Shown here in pieces: positions 49,439 through 56,722 of a DNA stretch of 64,000 nt. This DNA comes from Streptomyces spectabilis (GTDB lineage: Bacteria > Actinomycetota > Actinomycetes > Streptomycetales > Streptomycetaceae). Both the position numbers and the translations under genes were made by a program. Each line of letters starts with the position of its first letter. Position 1 is the first letter of the stretch. The DNA is taken from the NCBI RefSeq assembly GCF_008704795.1, contig NZ_CP023690.1:434001-498000 (forward strand), given 5' to 3'. Under the pieces are notes generated by a model. That model was not told the origin of the DNA, did not search any database, and saw only the letters and a list, made by a program, of their open reading frames with translations.

Positions 49439-50041
49439 GTGGACGACGGCAAAGGCAAAGGCAACGACAACGGCGAGGGCGCGGCAAGCGCGGCCAGGCC
49501 CATGCGCAAGGACGCCCGACGCAATCAGCAGACCCTCCTCGACGCGGCCGCGGCGGTCTTCGTCACCTCGGGTGTGGACGCGCCGGTACGCGACATCGCG
49601 GCCGAGGCCGGGGTGGGCACGGGCACGATCTACCGCCACTTCCCCACCCGGGCGGACCTCGTCATCGCCGTCTACCGCCACCAGGTCGACGCCTGTGCCG
49701 AGGCCGGGCCGACCCTGCTGGCGGCCGGCCCGACACCGCATGCCGCCCTGGGGCAGTGGGTCGACCTCTTCGTCGACTTCCTGGTCACCAAGCACGGCCT
49801 GGCCGCCGCGATGCGGGGGGACAGCTCCGGCTTCGAGGCGCTGCACACCTACTTCCTCGACCGCCTCGTGCCGGTGTGCGCCGAACTCCTCGGCGCGGCC
49901 GCGGCCTCCGGCGAGATCCGCTCCGACCTCGACGCCTACCAACTCATGCGCGGCATCGGAAACCTCTGCATCGGCGCCGACAGCGACCCCCGCTACGACG
50001 CGCGCCGCGTCGTGGCGACCCTCGTCGCGGGACTCCGCTGA
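49439..50041 (+). CDS. TetR-family repressor
   Basis: A 200-residue regulator. The N-terminal HTH is clear: RNQQTLLDAAAAVFVTSGVD, then VRDIAAEAGVGTGTIYRHFP. The C-terminal ligand domain (about 85-200) is helical and ends VVATLVAGLR; DDLFVDFLV-like sequence and AAMRGDSSGFEALHTYFLDR fit the SbtR-like C-terminal type. GTG at 49439 is chosen because AGGAAGG is eight bases before it; a start at 49367 would place both operators inside the coding region. Divergent from the alpha/beta hydrolase that it probably controls. Confidence 0.9.
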   Translation: MDDGKGKGNDNGEGAASAARPMRKDARRNQQTLLDAAAAVFVTSGVDAPVRDIAAEAGVGTGTIYRHFPTRADLVIAVYRHQVDACAEAGPTLLAAGPTPHAALGQWVDLFVDFLVTKHGLAAAMRGDSSGFEALHTYFLDRLVPVCAELLGAAAASGEIRSDLDAYQLMRGIGNLCIGADSDPRYDARRVVATLVAGLR

Positions 50042-50096
50042 CGGTCTCAGCGACGGAAGCGCGGAGGCGGGCGTACGGCCGGTGACCGCTACGGAT

Positions 50097-50444
50097 TCAG
50101 CTCTCCGTTTCGGACGCGAACGCCTGCGCAAGGCCGCGATGCCTGTGCGCGACCAGCTTCCCCTGGGCCGGGCTGATCGTCGATCCGGGCATGCGGCTCA
50201 AGCGCTCGACCTCTTCGGCGAAGCGCAGGTGCTCCTGCCGCGCGTGCTCGCGGCAGGCCAGGCAGGTGACGCGATCCGGACGCGGAGAGGTCATCGCGTA
50301 CGGCACTCGCAGACCGCACCCCGTGGCCACGTGGCTCGGCAGGTCACCGACGAGGCCGAACGTGGAAGCGATCACGTTGCGTTCGGCGCCAGCGGCGTGG
50401 ACCACCTTCACCTCGACGTGGATGTGCGGATCGTGCCCGCCCAT
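50097..50444 (-). CDS. Small protein with CxxC motif, unknown function
   Basis: A 115-residue protein; ATG at 50444 follows GGGAGG. It opens MGGHDPHIHVEVKVVHAAG and has ATGCGLRVPYAMTSPRPDRV then TCLACREHARQEHLRFAEEV. One Cys, a CxxC and following His residues suggest a bound metal, although spacing is unlike common zinc fingers. The last 30 residues are helical. No partner is apparent; it converges on the TetR gene. Similar short proteins are found in Streptomyces without a known role. Confidence 0.7.
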   Translation of the reverse strand: MGGHDPHIHVEVKVVHAAGAERNVIASTFGLVGDLPSHVATGCGLRVPYAMTSPRPDRVTCLACREHARQEHLRFAEEVERLSRMPGSTISPAQGKLVAHRHRGLAQAFASETES

Positions 50445-50662
50445 GGGTCCTCCCTGTGCCTGCCGACCGCTCAGAGCGAGAGTGCCCCGAAAACCCGTTG
50501 GCGGACCACGACGGCCACTGCTAGCTTTCCGGAGGCCGTGCGAGAGAACGAGGAGGTGGTACCCGTGAACGCAGTATCGACATGGGTGCTCCCCTCCGGG
50601 GTCACGGTCGGGCGATAGGTCGTCCGGGAGCGCCGTCCAGCGCATTCCCGAAAGGCCCGACC

Positions 50663-51388
50663 ATGCCCCTGCACTTCACTTCCGAGCAGCGTCTCGACGA
50701 CGGCGTGCTCGCACGCGAATTCACCCTCGGCGAGATCCCCGGCACCCTGTGGACTCCTGAGTCCGCGCCGGCTCCGCTGATCCTGATGGCCCACAACAAC
50801 GGCCTGCCCAAGGCGCAACCCCGGCTGGTGGCCCGGGCTCGGTACTGCGCGGCGTACGGCTTCGCGGTGGCCACCATCGACGCCGCCGGGTGCGGCGACC
50901 GGCCCCGTTCCGCCGCCGACGAGCAGGCTCGCGCGGACCTCCGCCGGGCGTTGCGGGCGGGTGAGCCGGTCGACGAGATCTTTGAGTCCCTCGTCGCCCC
51001 GCTGGTCGAGAACGCGGCCCCGGAATGGCGGACCGCCCTGGACGCCCTCCTCGCGCTGCCCGAGATCGGCGGCCCGGTCGGGTACTCCGGGTGGACCGCC
51101 CTCGGCATCCGCCTCGCGGCGGTCGAGCCGCGCATCGCGGCCGCCGGCTTCTTCGCCGGGGGTTACGTGCCCCACGCCCAGCGCGAGGAGGCCCGGCAGG
51201 TCACCATTCCGCTGCTGTTCCTGCTTCAGTGGGACGACGAAGGGAACCCCCGCCAGCGGGCCCTTGACCTGTTCGACGCCTTCGGCACCAAGGAGAAGAC
51301 GCTGCACGCCAATCTGGGCGGGCACACCGGAACCCCGTGGTTCGAAGCGGACGACGGAAACCGCTTCTTCGGCCGCCACCTGATGTAA
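50663..51388 (+). CDS. Alpha/beta hydrolase
   Basis: A 241-residue protein, ATG at 50663 with GAAAGG upstream. PLILMAHNNGLPKAQPRLVA resembles the oxyanion loop, IGGPVGYSGWTALGIRLAAV is the nucleophile elbow with the less usual GYSGW, TIPLLFLLQWDDEGNPRQRA carries the acidic region and LGGHTGTPWFEADDGNRFFG the histidine. This layout is seen in small dienelactone-hydrolase-like proteins. No neighbours suggest a pathway. It ends at a shared hairpin with the next, convergent gene. Confidence 0.82.
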   Translation: MPLHFTSEQRLDDGVLAREFTLGEIPGTLWTPESAPAPLILMAHNNGLPKAQPRLVARARYCAAYGFAVATIDAAGCGDRPRSAADEQARADLRRALRAGEPVDEIFESLVAPLVENAAPEWRTALDALLALPEIGGPVGYSGWTALGIRLAAVEPRIAAAGFFAGGYVPHAQREEARQVTIPLLFLLQWDDEGNPRQRALDLFDAFGTKEKTLHANLGGHTGTPWFEADDGNRFFGRHLM

Positions 51389-51399
51389 GACCCGGTCGG

Positions 51400-51433
51400 C
51401 TGACCCGCGGGTACCCGGGTACGCGCGGGTCAG
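51400..51433. terminator. Bidirectional terminator
   Basis: A perfect 10-bp inverted repeat (CTGACCCGCG and CGCGGGTCAG) between convergent genes ending at 51388 and 51430. Confidence 0.65.
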
Positions 51434-51621
51434 TGCCCGCCCTTCGCCTCCTCGCACGCCTCCGGCTCGGCCTCGTCCCCCTGCGGCCGGTCCTTCAGGG
51501 CGGCGACACAGTCGTTGACCCGGTCGTCGTACGAGGGCTGGTTGAGCCAGAGGACGAGACCGGTGAGGCCTCCCGCGACGGCGAGGACGCCGGCTGGGAT
51601 GAGGACGGTTGAGCGGCGCAT
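51430..51621 (-). CDS. Small single-pass membrane protein
   Basis: A 63-residue protein; ATG at 51621 follows GGGGGA. One hydrophobic segment (VLIPAGVLAVAGGLTGLVLW, residues about 6-25) is followed by an acidic outside tail with two cysteines (NDCVAAL, EACEEA). Function unknown. Placed alone between the hydrolase and a MarR gene. Confidence 0.65.
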   Translation of the reverse strand: MRRSTVLIPAGVLAVAGGLTGLVLWLNQPSYDDRVNDCVAALKDRPQGDEAEPEACEEAKGGH

Positions 51622-51745
51622 GGGTCCCCCCGAGGACGGTGTGAAGACCGGAGCGTAGCGGCGCGAGGACCGTGATCGGGCGGGAACGGCGAAGGCCCGC
51701 CGCACCCCGGTGGCGGCGCGCACCGGGGAGCGACGAAGGGCGCGA

Positions 51746-52258
51746 TCAGTCGGGGCGGGACGAGGCCGGGGTGTCGCCGTAGGACTCCAGCATGGCGCTC
51801 ATGCCCGCCGCCAGCTGTGCGCGCTCCTGGGGGCCCAGGGCCCGCAGCAGGCGGGCCTCGTTGGCGATGTGCAGGGGCAGGACCCGGTCGATGACGTCGA
51901 GGCCGTGGTCGGTGAGGCGGATCTTCACGGAGCGCCGGTCGCCTTCGGCGCGGGTGCGGACCACGAGGCCCTTGCCCTGCATACGGTCGACGCGCAGCGT
52001 GATGGCGCCCGTGGTGACCAGCGACGTCTTGAGGAACGCACCGGCGGTCAGCTCGTACGGAGCGCCCGAGCGCCGGAGCGTGGACAGCACGTCGAACTCC
52101 CCCGGTTCGAGATCATGGCCGGCGAGGAAGTCCTTGATCTCCTTGTCCCACATGCGGGAGATGCGCATGAGGCGGCCGACGATGCCGACGGGCCAGAAGT
52201 CGATGTCGGGACGCTCCCTGCCCCACTGCTCGATCACCGCGTCCACCGCGTCAGCCAT
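51746..52258 (-). CDS. MarR-family regulator
   Basis: A 170-residue regulator with the usual winged helix: EPGEFDVLSTLRRSGAPYEL, then FLKTSLVTTGAITLRVDRMQ and the wing VVRTRAEGDRRSVKIRLTDH. The start at 52258 follows GGAGGG. It is divergent from an alpha/beta hydrolase with 117 bases between, where two direct repeats are found, so it probably represses itself and the hydrolase. Confidence 0.92.
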   Translation of the reverse strand: MADAVDAVIEQWGRERPDIDFWPVGIVGRLMRISRMWDKEIKDFLAGHDLEPGEFDVLSTLRRSGAPYELTAGAFLKTSLVTTGAITLRVDRMQGKGLVVRTRAEGDRRSVKIRLTDHGLDVIDRVLPLHIANEARLLRALGPQERAQLAAGMSAMLESYGDTPASSRPD

Positions 52259-52282
52259 GAGCCCTCCAAGTTCCAGGAGCAA

Positions 52283-52338
52283 ATTAGCTTAGCACTGACT
52301 TAATTGACACTCAGGCAAGCGCTCATTATCTTAGCACT
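52283..52338. promoter_or_regulatory. Direct repeats, probable MarR sites
   Basis: ATTAGCTTAGCACT at 52283-52296 and ATTATCTTAGCACT at 52325-52338 match at 13 of 14 bases and lie 42 bp apart, four helical turns, in the divergent promoter region. A partial third copy (GAGCACTAG) follows. Confidence 0.55.
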
Positions 52339-52375
52339 CATCAAACGAGCACTAGCCATATGAGCGGTGAGTATC

Positions 52376-53161
52376 ATGCCCTACACCTCGGCACACGGCA
52401 CCCGAGTCCAGTACGAAGTCGACGGCGAAGGCCCCGGGTTGGTCCTCGTCCACGGCACCGGAGGCGACGCCGAGAAGGTCTTCGGCAACGTGGTGGGCCA
52501 GTTCAGCGGGGACCGCACGGTGGTGCGCCCCAACTTCAGCGGCAGCGGAGAGACCGTCGACGACGGGTCGGAGCTGACCGTCGAGCTGATCTCCGACCAG
52601 GTCGCCGCGGCGACGCGCGACGCGGTCCAGGGCCCGGTCGACCTGCTCGGCTTCTCCTTGGGAGCCGTCGCCGCCGCGGCAGTCGCAGCCACCGCCCCCG
52701 GCCTGGTGCGGCGCCTCGTCCTGGTCGGAGGCTGGGCCCACTCCGGCGGCCCGCGGGACGGCTTCTACTTCGAGACCTGGCGCAGGCTCCTCGACACCGA
52801 CCGCGAGCTGTTCAAGCGGTTCTCCACCCTCACCGGCTTCAGCCCCGCCACCCTCGACCGGTTCGGGCACGAAGGACTCGCCCACTCCCTCGCGGACGCG
52901 TGGCCGCCGCCCGGCATCGGCCGCCAGATCGACCTCGGCGCGCGCGTGGACATCCGCGGACTCCTCCCCCGCATCACGGCGCCCACGCTGGTCGTCGGCC
53001 TGGGAGGGGACGCCATGATCCCCATGGAGGGATCACGGCAACTGGCCGCCGCGATCCCCGGCGCCCGCCTCGTGGAGCTCGACGGCGAAGGCCACATGGA
53101 CTGGTTCGCCGACCCCACGGGGCTGGTCGAGCTCACCCGCGACTTCCTCGACGCCGACTGA
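52376..53161 (+). CDS. Alpha/beta hydrolase controlled by the MarR gene
   Basis: A 261-residue alpha/beta hydrolase: LVLVHGTGGDAEKVFGNVVG (oxyanion region), VDLLGFSLGAVAAAAVAATA (nucleophile elbow GFSLG), LVVGLGGDAMIPMEGSR (acid) and DGEGHMDWFADPTGLV (His). The ATG at 52376 is preferred because GGTGAG lies right before; GTG at 52367 in the same frame is possible. Divergent from the MarR regulator. It ends before a long bidirectional hairpin. Confidence 0.88.
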   Translation: MPYTSAHGTRVQYEVDGEGPGLVLVHGTGGDAEKVFGNVVGQFSGDRTVVRPNFSGSGETVDDGSELTVELISDQVAAATRDAVQGPVDLLGFSLGAVAAAAVAATAPGLVRRLVLVGGWAHSGGPRDGFYFETWRRLLDTDRELFKRFSTLTGFSPATLDRFGHEGLAHSLADAWPPPGIGRQIDLGARVDIRGLLPRITAPTLVVGLGGDAMIPMEGSRQLAAAIPGARLVELDGEGHMDWFADPTGLVELTRDFLDAD

Positions 53162-53240
53162 CCCCCATCCACGGGGAGACACCGGCGGCCTCGAAGGGGT
53201 ACGACACCGACCGCCCCTCAACCGCGGCTCCCCCACGGCG

Positions 53241-53278
53241 CGCCGCCCCCGGCCTCATCGCTGAAGCCGGGGGCGGCG
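53241..53278. terminator. Bidirectional terminator
   Basis: A perfect 13-bp stem (CGCCGCCCCCGGC and complement) with a 12-base loop, between convergent genes ending at 53161 and 53307. Confidence 0.8.
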
Positions 53279-53306
53279 ACCGCATGCGCAGTGGCACTGG
53301 AGGGGT

Positions 53307-53657
53307 CTAGCCATGCGGGCGGGACTGGTGGGGCGTCTGGTGAAGAGTGCTGTCCAGCGAGTCCCGGGCAAGCGAGTCCCGCGCACCGGACTTGGCCAGG
53401 CCCCGGCTGACCAGATATCCGATGGTCAGCAAGGTGACGTACAGCCACGCCTGATCCGCCGCGAAGCGGTCGCTGCCCCCGTCCCCGTCGCCCACTACCG
53501 CCGAAGCGATGAGGACGGCGATGACGGAAGCCGCGTAGACGAACAACTCCGTTGTCCTGAAGGCAGGTTTGGTCTCCAGCGCGGTGCGACGAGCCACGGG
53601 AACCGTGGCCTGTGACGGGCCGGATTCCGGGTAACCGGCGGACGAGGCAGCGGTCAT
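53307..53657 (-). CDS. Two-helix membrane protein
   Basis: A 116-residue protein; ATG at 53657 follows AGGAGAG. Two membrane segments, LFVYAASVIAVLIASAVVGD and AWLYVTLLTIGYLVSRGLAK, are separated by an acidic Gly-rich loop (DGDGGSDRF). The N-terminal 36 residues and the C-terminus are probably cytoplasmic. No recognised family. Its ribosome site overlaps the stop of the 65-residue gene upstream, so the two form an operon. Confidence 0.75.
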   Translation of the reverse strand: MTAASSAGYPESGPSQATVPVARRTALETKPAFRTTELFVYAASVIAVLIASAVVGDGDGGSDRFAADQAWLYVTLLTIGYLVSRGLAKSGARDSLARDSLDSTLHQTPHQSRPHG

Positions 53658-53666
53658 CGCGCTCTC

Positions 53667-53864
53667 CTAGTAGTCGCTTGTCGCCCGGCGGGCCGCCAGG
53701 CTGGCGAGCGAGTACCCGACCCCCCTGCGCGACACCGTGGGATTCGGGGCCTTCCCGAAGCACCCCGCCCCCTCGGTGCTGACCGGCGGCCGCGGCAGCC
53801 GCGAGAAGGCGGTCGGCGCCTGGACGGGGCGTAGTTCTTCCCCCTGCCGGATCGACGCGTTCAC
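53667..53864 (-). CDS. Short peptide gene (65 residues) in operon with the membrane protein
   Basis: GTG at 53864 is preceded by GGGAGG at ideal spacing, and the TAG stop at 53667 lies only 9 bases before the next start codon. The product begins MNASIRQGEELRPVQAP and ends VGYSLASLAARRATSDY, with one cysteine (GAGCFGKAPNPTVS). It matches no family I know. The fine ribosome site and tight spacing argue that it is translated; a regulatory or precursor peptide is possible, but no maturation gene is nearby. Confidence 0.5.
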   Translation of the reverse strand: MNASIRQGEELRPVQAPTAFSRLPRPPVSTEGAGCFGKAPNPTVSRRGVGYSLASLAARRATSDY

Positions 53865-54194
53865 GGCGCCTCCCTGCGCGATGCGCCCTCGGCGGCGTTC
53901 ACAGGGCGTCGGCGTGCTGCGTACCGCCGCTACGCACCCGCTGTACGTGGCACCGTCCAGGCGCTGGCGGTCGACTTCACCCGGGCGCCCGGCGTACGCG
54001 GGGGCATGCGTTCGGTACGGCGTACCGGGCGGTCCGGCGCGAGGGGCGAGACCGTCAGCGTGACGTCGTTCCTCCGTACGCCAACCGGATGTAGAGCGTC
54101 CGGTACCGCACACCGCGGCGGGTGGCCGAATGGCCCCATTCCCAGGGAGGGCTGCTCGAAATTCGCCGATCTCGACGTCAACGTCGGCGCTAGC
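53865..54194. other. Divergent promoter interval, no gene seen
   Basis: About 330 bases between the short peptide gene (minus) and the hydrolase (plus). No recognised motif or supported frame. Confidence 0.35.
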
Positions 54195-54974
54195 ATGCGC
54201 GTTATGCGTGAATTCTTCACAGCTGATCAGCGGCAGTTGTCGTTCCTGGACTTCGGTGGTCCGGGGCGCCCGCTGCTGGCATTTCACGGGCATTACAACG
54301 AGGCCTCCACCTTCGCCCCGCTGGCCGAGGCGCTGGCTCCGCAGTGGCGGGTCATCGCTCTGGACCAGCGCGGGCACGGCGAGTCCGACCGCGCTCAGAG
54401 CTATCAACGGGCGGACTACGTCGCTGACATCGCGGCCTTCCACCGCCACCTGGGAATCGGTCCAGTGGCGGTTCTCGGCCACTCCATGGGCGGCGTGAAC
54501 GCCTATCAATACGCCGCCCGGCACGCCGACCGGGTCACCTCGCTGATCGTCGAGGACGTCGGCGCCGTCGTCGACGCCGACTGGTCGATGACCACTTGGC
54601 TGCCTCTCCGACAACCGTCACGTCAGGCGCTGATGACGGGGCTCGGCTCGGTGGCGCCCTATCTCGAGTGCGCCTTCCGTCAATCCGACGACGGCTGGGG
54701 GTATTCGTTCGACATCGACGACACGGTGCGGTCTCACAAAGCCCTCACCGGTGCTTACTGGAGCGACTGGGAATCGGTGAGCTGCCCGACCCTGCTGATC
54801 CGGGGAGCGGACAGCGTCGTACTGACGCGGGATCACGCCCGGGAAATGATCGCCCGCCGAGCCGGTCGGGCCGAGCTGGTCGAGCTTCCCGCCGGGCATG
54901 TGGTGCACGGCGACGTACCCGACGAGTTCGCCGCGACCGTTCGCGCCTTCGTCGACCAACTGACCACTGCCTAA
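54195..54974 (+). CDS. Alpha/beta hydrolase
   Basis: A 259-residue alpha/beta hydrolase: PLLAFHGHYNEASTFAPLAE, VIALDQRGHGESDRAQSYQR, AVLGHSMGGVNAYQYAARHA (nucleophile elbow GHSMGG), TLLIRGADSVVLTRDHA (acid) and LPAGHVVHGDVPDEFA (His). It resembles the lipase/haloperoxidase-like class. ATG at 54195 and 54204 are both possible; neither has a good ribosome site, so a leaderless mRNA is likely. Converges with a small gene, 27 bases apart. Confidence 0.88.
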   Translation: MRVMREFFTADQRQLSFLDFGGPGRPLLAFHGHYNEASTFAPLAEALAPQWRVIALDQRGHGESDRAQSYQRADYVADIAAFHRHLGIGPVAVLGHSMGGVNAYQYAARHADRVTSLIVEDVGAVVDADWSMTTWLPLRQPSRQALMTGLGSVAPYLECAFRQSDDGWGYSFDIDDTVRSHKALTGAYWSDWESVSCPTLLIRGADSVVLTRDHAREMIARRAGRAELVELPAGHVVHGDVPDEFAATVRAFVDQLTTA

Positions 54975-55001
54975 GGCGTACGGCAAGGGCGGCGGTCGCC
55001 C

Positions 55002-55271
55002 TCAGCTGTCGTCCGCGGCCTGCGCGATCGCCGCCTTCAGGAGCCCCACCGTGGTGGCGGTCGTCGCGGCGCGCGCCGCGTCCTGGTCCATGCGCTCGGC
55101 CTCCTCAAGGAGCACCACAGCGGCCTGGAGCACGCCCACGTGCACCGGCACCGTGCGCAGCGCGGCGAGCGCGGCCTCGGCCCGGTCCGTCGCGGTCACG
55201 GAGTCGGCCTGGGGAATCAGCGCGAAGACACCGCGCCCCAGCGCGCGGTCACGGGAGGAATCCAAGTTCAC
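55002..55271 (-). CDS. Small helical protein of unknown function
   Basis: An 89-residue protein. GTG at 55271 follows GGGGAGA at about nine bases. It reads as three or four helices (ADSVTATDRAEAALAALRTV, LLEEAERMDQDAARAATTAT, GLLKAAIAQAADDS), soluble. The frame runs on upstream, but only the last 89 residues have host-like coding character and a ribosome site. No family recognised. Confidence 0.55.
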   Translation of the reverse strand: MNLDSSRDRALGRGVFALIPQADSVTATDRAEAALAALRTVPVHVGVLQAAVVLLEEAERMDQDAARAATTATTVGLLKAAIAQAADDS

Positions 55272-55453
55272 CTGAGGATTCTCCCCCACCGGGTTCGGCT
55301 GGTGACGGCCGATCAGGAACTCGCCGCCGAAGCTGCCCGGATGGCCGACGCCACCGCCGCCGCAGCCTCGTGCAGGGGGCGCCACCCGCGAACCGTGCCC
55401 AACCCACGTAGTGCCACGACCGGGTGAGTCCTTGGTCAGAGGAGCAGATTTCC

Positions 55454-56683
55454 ATGCATAAGATCTGCTCCGTGACAGAAGGTCAGCAGTTGCCCGCCGT
55501 CGACGGCGTGGCCGACGTGGTGGTGCTCGGGGCGGGGCCGGCCGGTCTGGTCCTCGCCAACCTCCTGCTTGCGCGCGGCATCGACTGCGTCGTGCTGGAG
55601 CGGGCCGACCGCGACAGCCTCCGGGCGCGGGCCCGGGCCGGGTTCCTCGCGGCCAACACCGTACGGATCCTTGAGCGGCACGGGTTGGCCGACGGCCTGC
55701 TCCGACGCGGGCACACCCACAGCACGTGCGAGTTCCGTACCGAGGACGGCCGGTTCCGCCTCGACTACAGCACGCTCGGGCAGGGGGAACCACACACGGT
55801 CTACCCCCAACAGGACCTGGTGGCCGATCTGCTGACGTACTACCAGGCGGCCGGGGGACGGATCCGTTTCGGCACCGAGGCCACGGCCGTCCTTGACGCG
55901 GACGGCGACGACCCGTCGGTGAGCGTGCGGACGGCGGAGGGCAGGCCCGGTCGGTGGCGTGCGCGGTACGTCGCCGGGTGCGACGGCCGGCACGGGGCAG
56001 GGCGGCGTTCGCTGCCGGGCCACGCGGTCCGCCGCTTCCACCGCGACCACCGCGTCACGTGGCTGGGCCTGCTCGCCGAGGCACCGCCCAGCCTCGACGC
56101 CGTCGGCTACGCGGTGCACGAGCGGGGCTTCGCCGGGCACATGGCACGCACCTCCGAGATCACGCGCTACTACGTGCAGTGCGAGCGCGGCACCCCGGCC
56201 GACGCCTGGTCGCAGGAGCGGATCTGGGACGAGCTGGACCTGCGGATGCGGGCCAAGGAGTACGGGCCGCTGCGCCGCGGCCGCATCGTGCAGCGCACCG
56301 TCGTGGACCTGGAGTCGGACGTGCTCGAACCGCTCCGGCACGGCGCGCTGTTCCTGGCGGGTGACGCGGCGAGCCTGATCAGCCCGTCCGCCGCCAAGGG
56401 AGCGAACCTCGCGGTCCTGGAGGCCGAGTTGCTCGCCCGCGCCCTGATCGACGACCTCACCCGCGGGGATTCCATCGGGGTCGAGAGCTACTCGGCCCGC
56501 TGCCTCGACCACATCTGGCGTGCGCAGGAGTTCTCGCACTGGATGGTCGAGCTGTTGCACGGCGCGTCCGGCGGGGACGGCGACGCGCACTTCCTCAACT
56601 CCATGCGGCGCTCCCGCATGGCCTCACTACGCACCTCGCGTAGCCAGCAGGACTGGTTCGCCGAGCGCTACGTCGGCGTGTGA
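55454..56683 (+). CDS. FAD-dependent aromatic hydroxylase (PobA-like)
   Basis: A 409-residue flavoprotein of the 4-hydroxybenzoate 3-monooxygenase type, using NAD(P)H and O2 to hydroxylate an aromatic acid. VVVLGAGPAGLVLANLLLA binds ADP, YVAGCDGRHGAGRRSLPG contains the DG motif and LFLAGDAASLISPSAAKGAN is the second FAD motif; the PobA equivalent is GDAAHIVPPTGAKG. ATG at 55454 follows GAGGAG. The next gene, a methyltransferase, starts 39 bases later, so hydroxylation followed by O-methylation of an aromatic compound is a reasonable guess. Confidence 0.88.
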   Translation: MHKICSVTEGQQLPAVDGVADVVVLGAGPAGLVLANLLLARGIDCVVLERADRDSLRARARAGFLAANTVRILERHGLADGLLRRGHTHSTCEFRTEDGRFRLDYSTLGQGEPHTVYPQQDLVADLLTYYQAAGGRIRFGTEATAVLDADGDDPSVSVRTAEGRPGRWRARYVAGCDGRHGAGRRSLPGHAVRRFHRDHRVTWLGLLAEAPPSLDAVGYAVHERGFAGHMARTSEITRYYVQCERGTPADAWSQERIWDELDLRMRAKEYGPLRRGRIVQRTVVDLESDVLEPLRHGALFLAGDAASLISPSAAKGANLAVLEAELLARALIDDLTRGDSIGVESYSARCLDHIWRAQEFSHWMVELLHGASGGDGDAHFLNSMRRSRMASLRTSRSQQDWFAERYVGV

Positions 56684-56722
56684 GACCTCCCCACCGAAAC
56701 GTTCCGGAATGAGGACGCCCCG

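Noticed and set aside
55436..56590. Minus-strand frame opposite the PobA-like gene
   Set aside because: Antisense shadow; the plus strand has complete FAD motifs.
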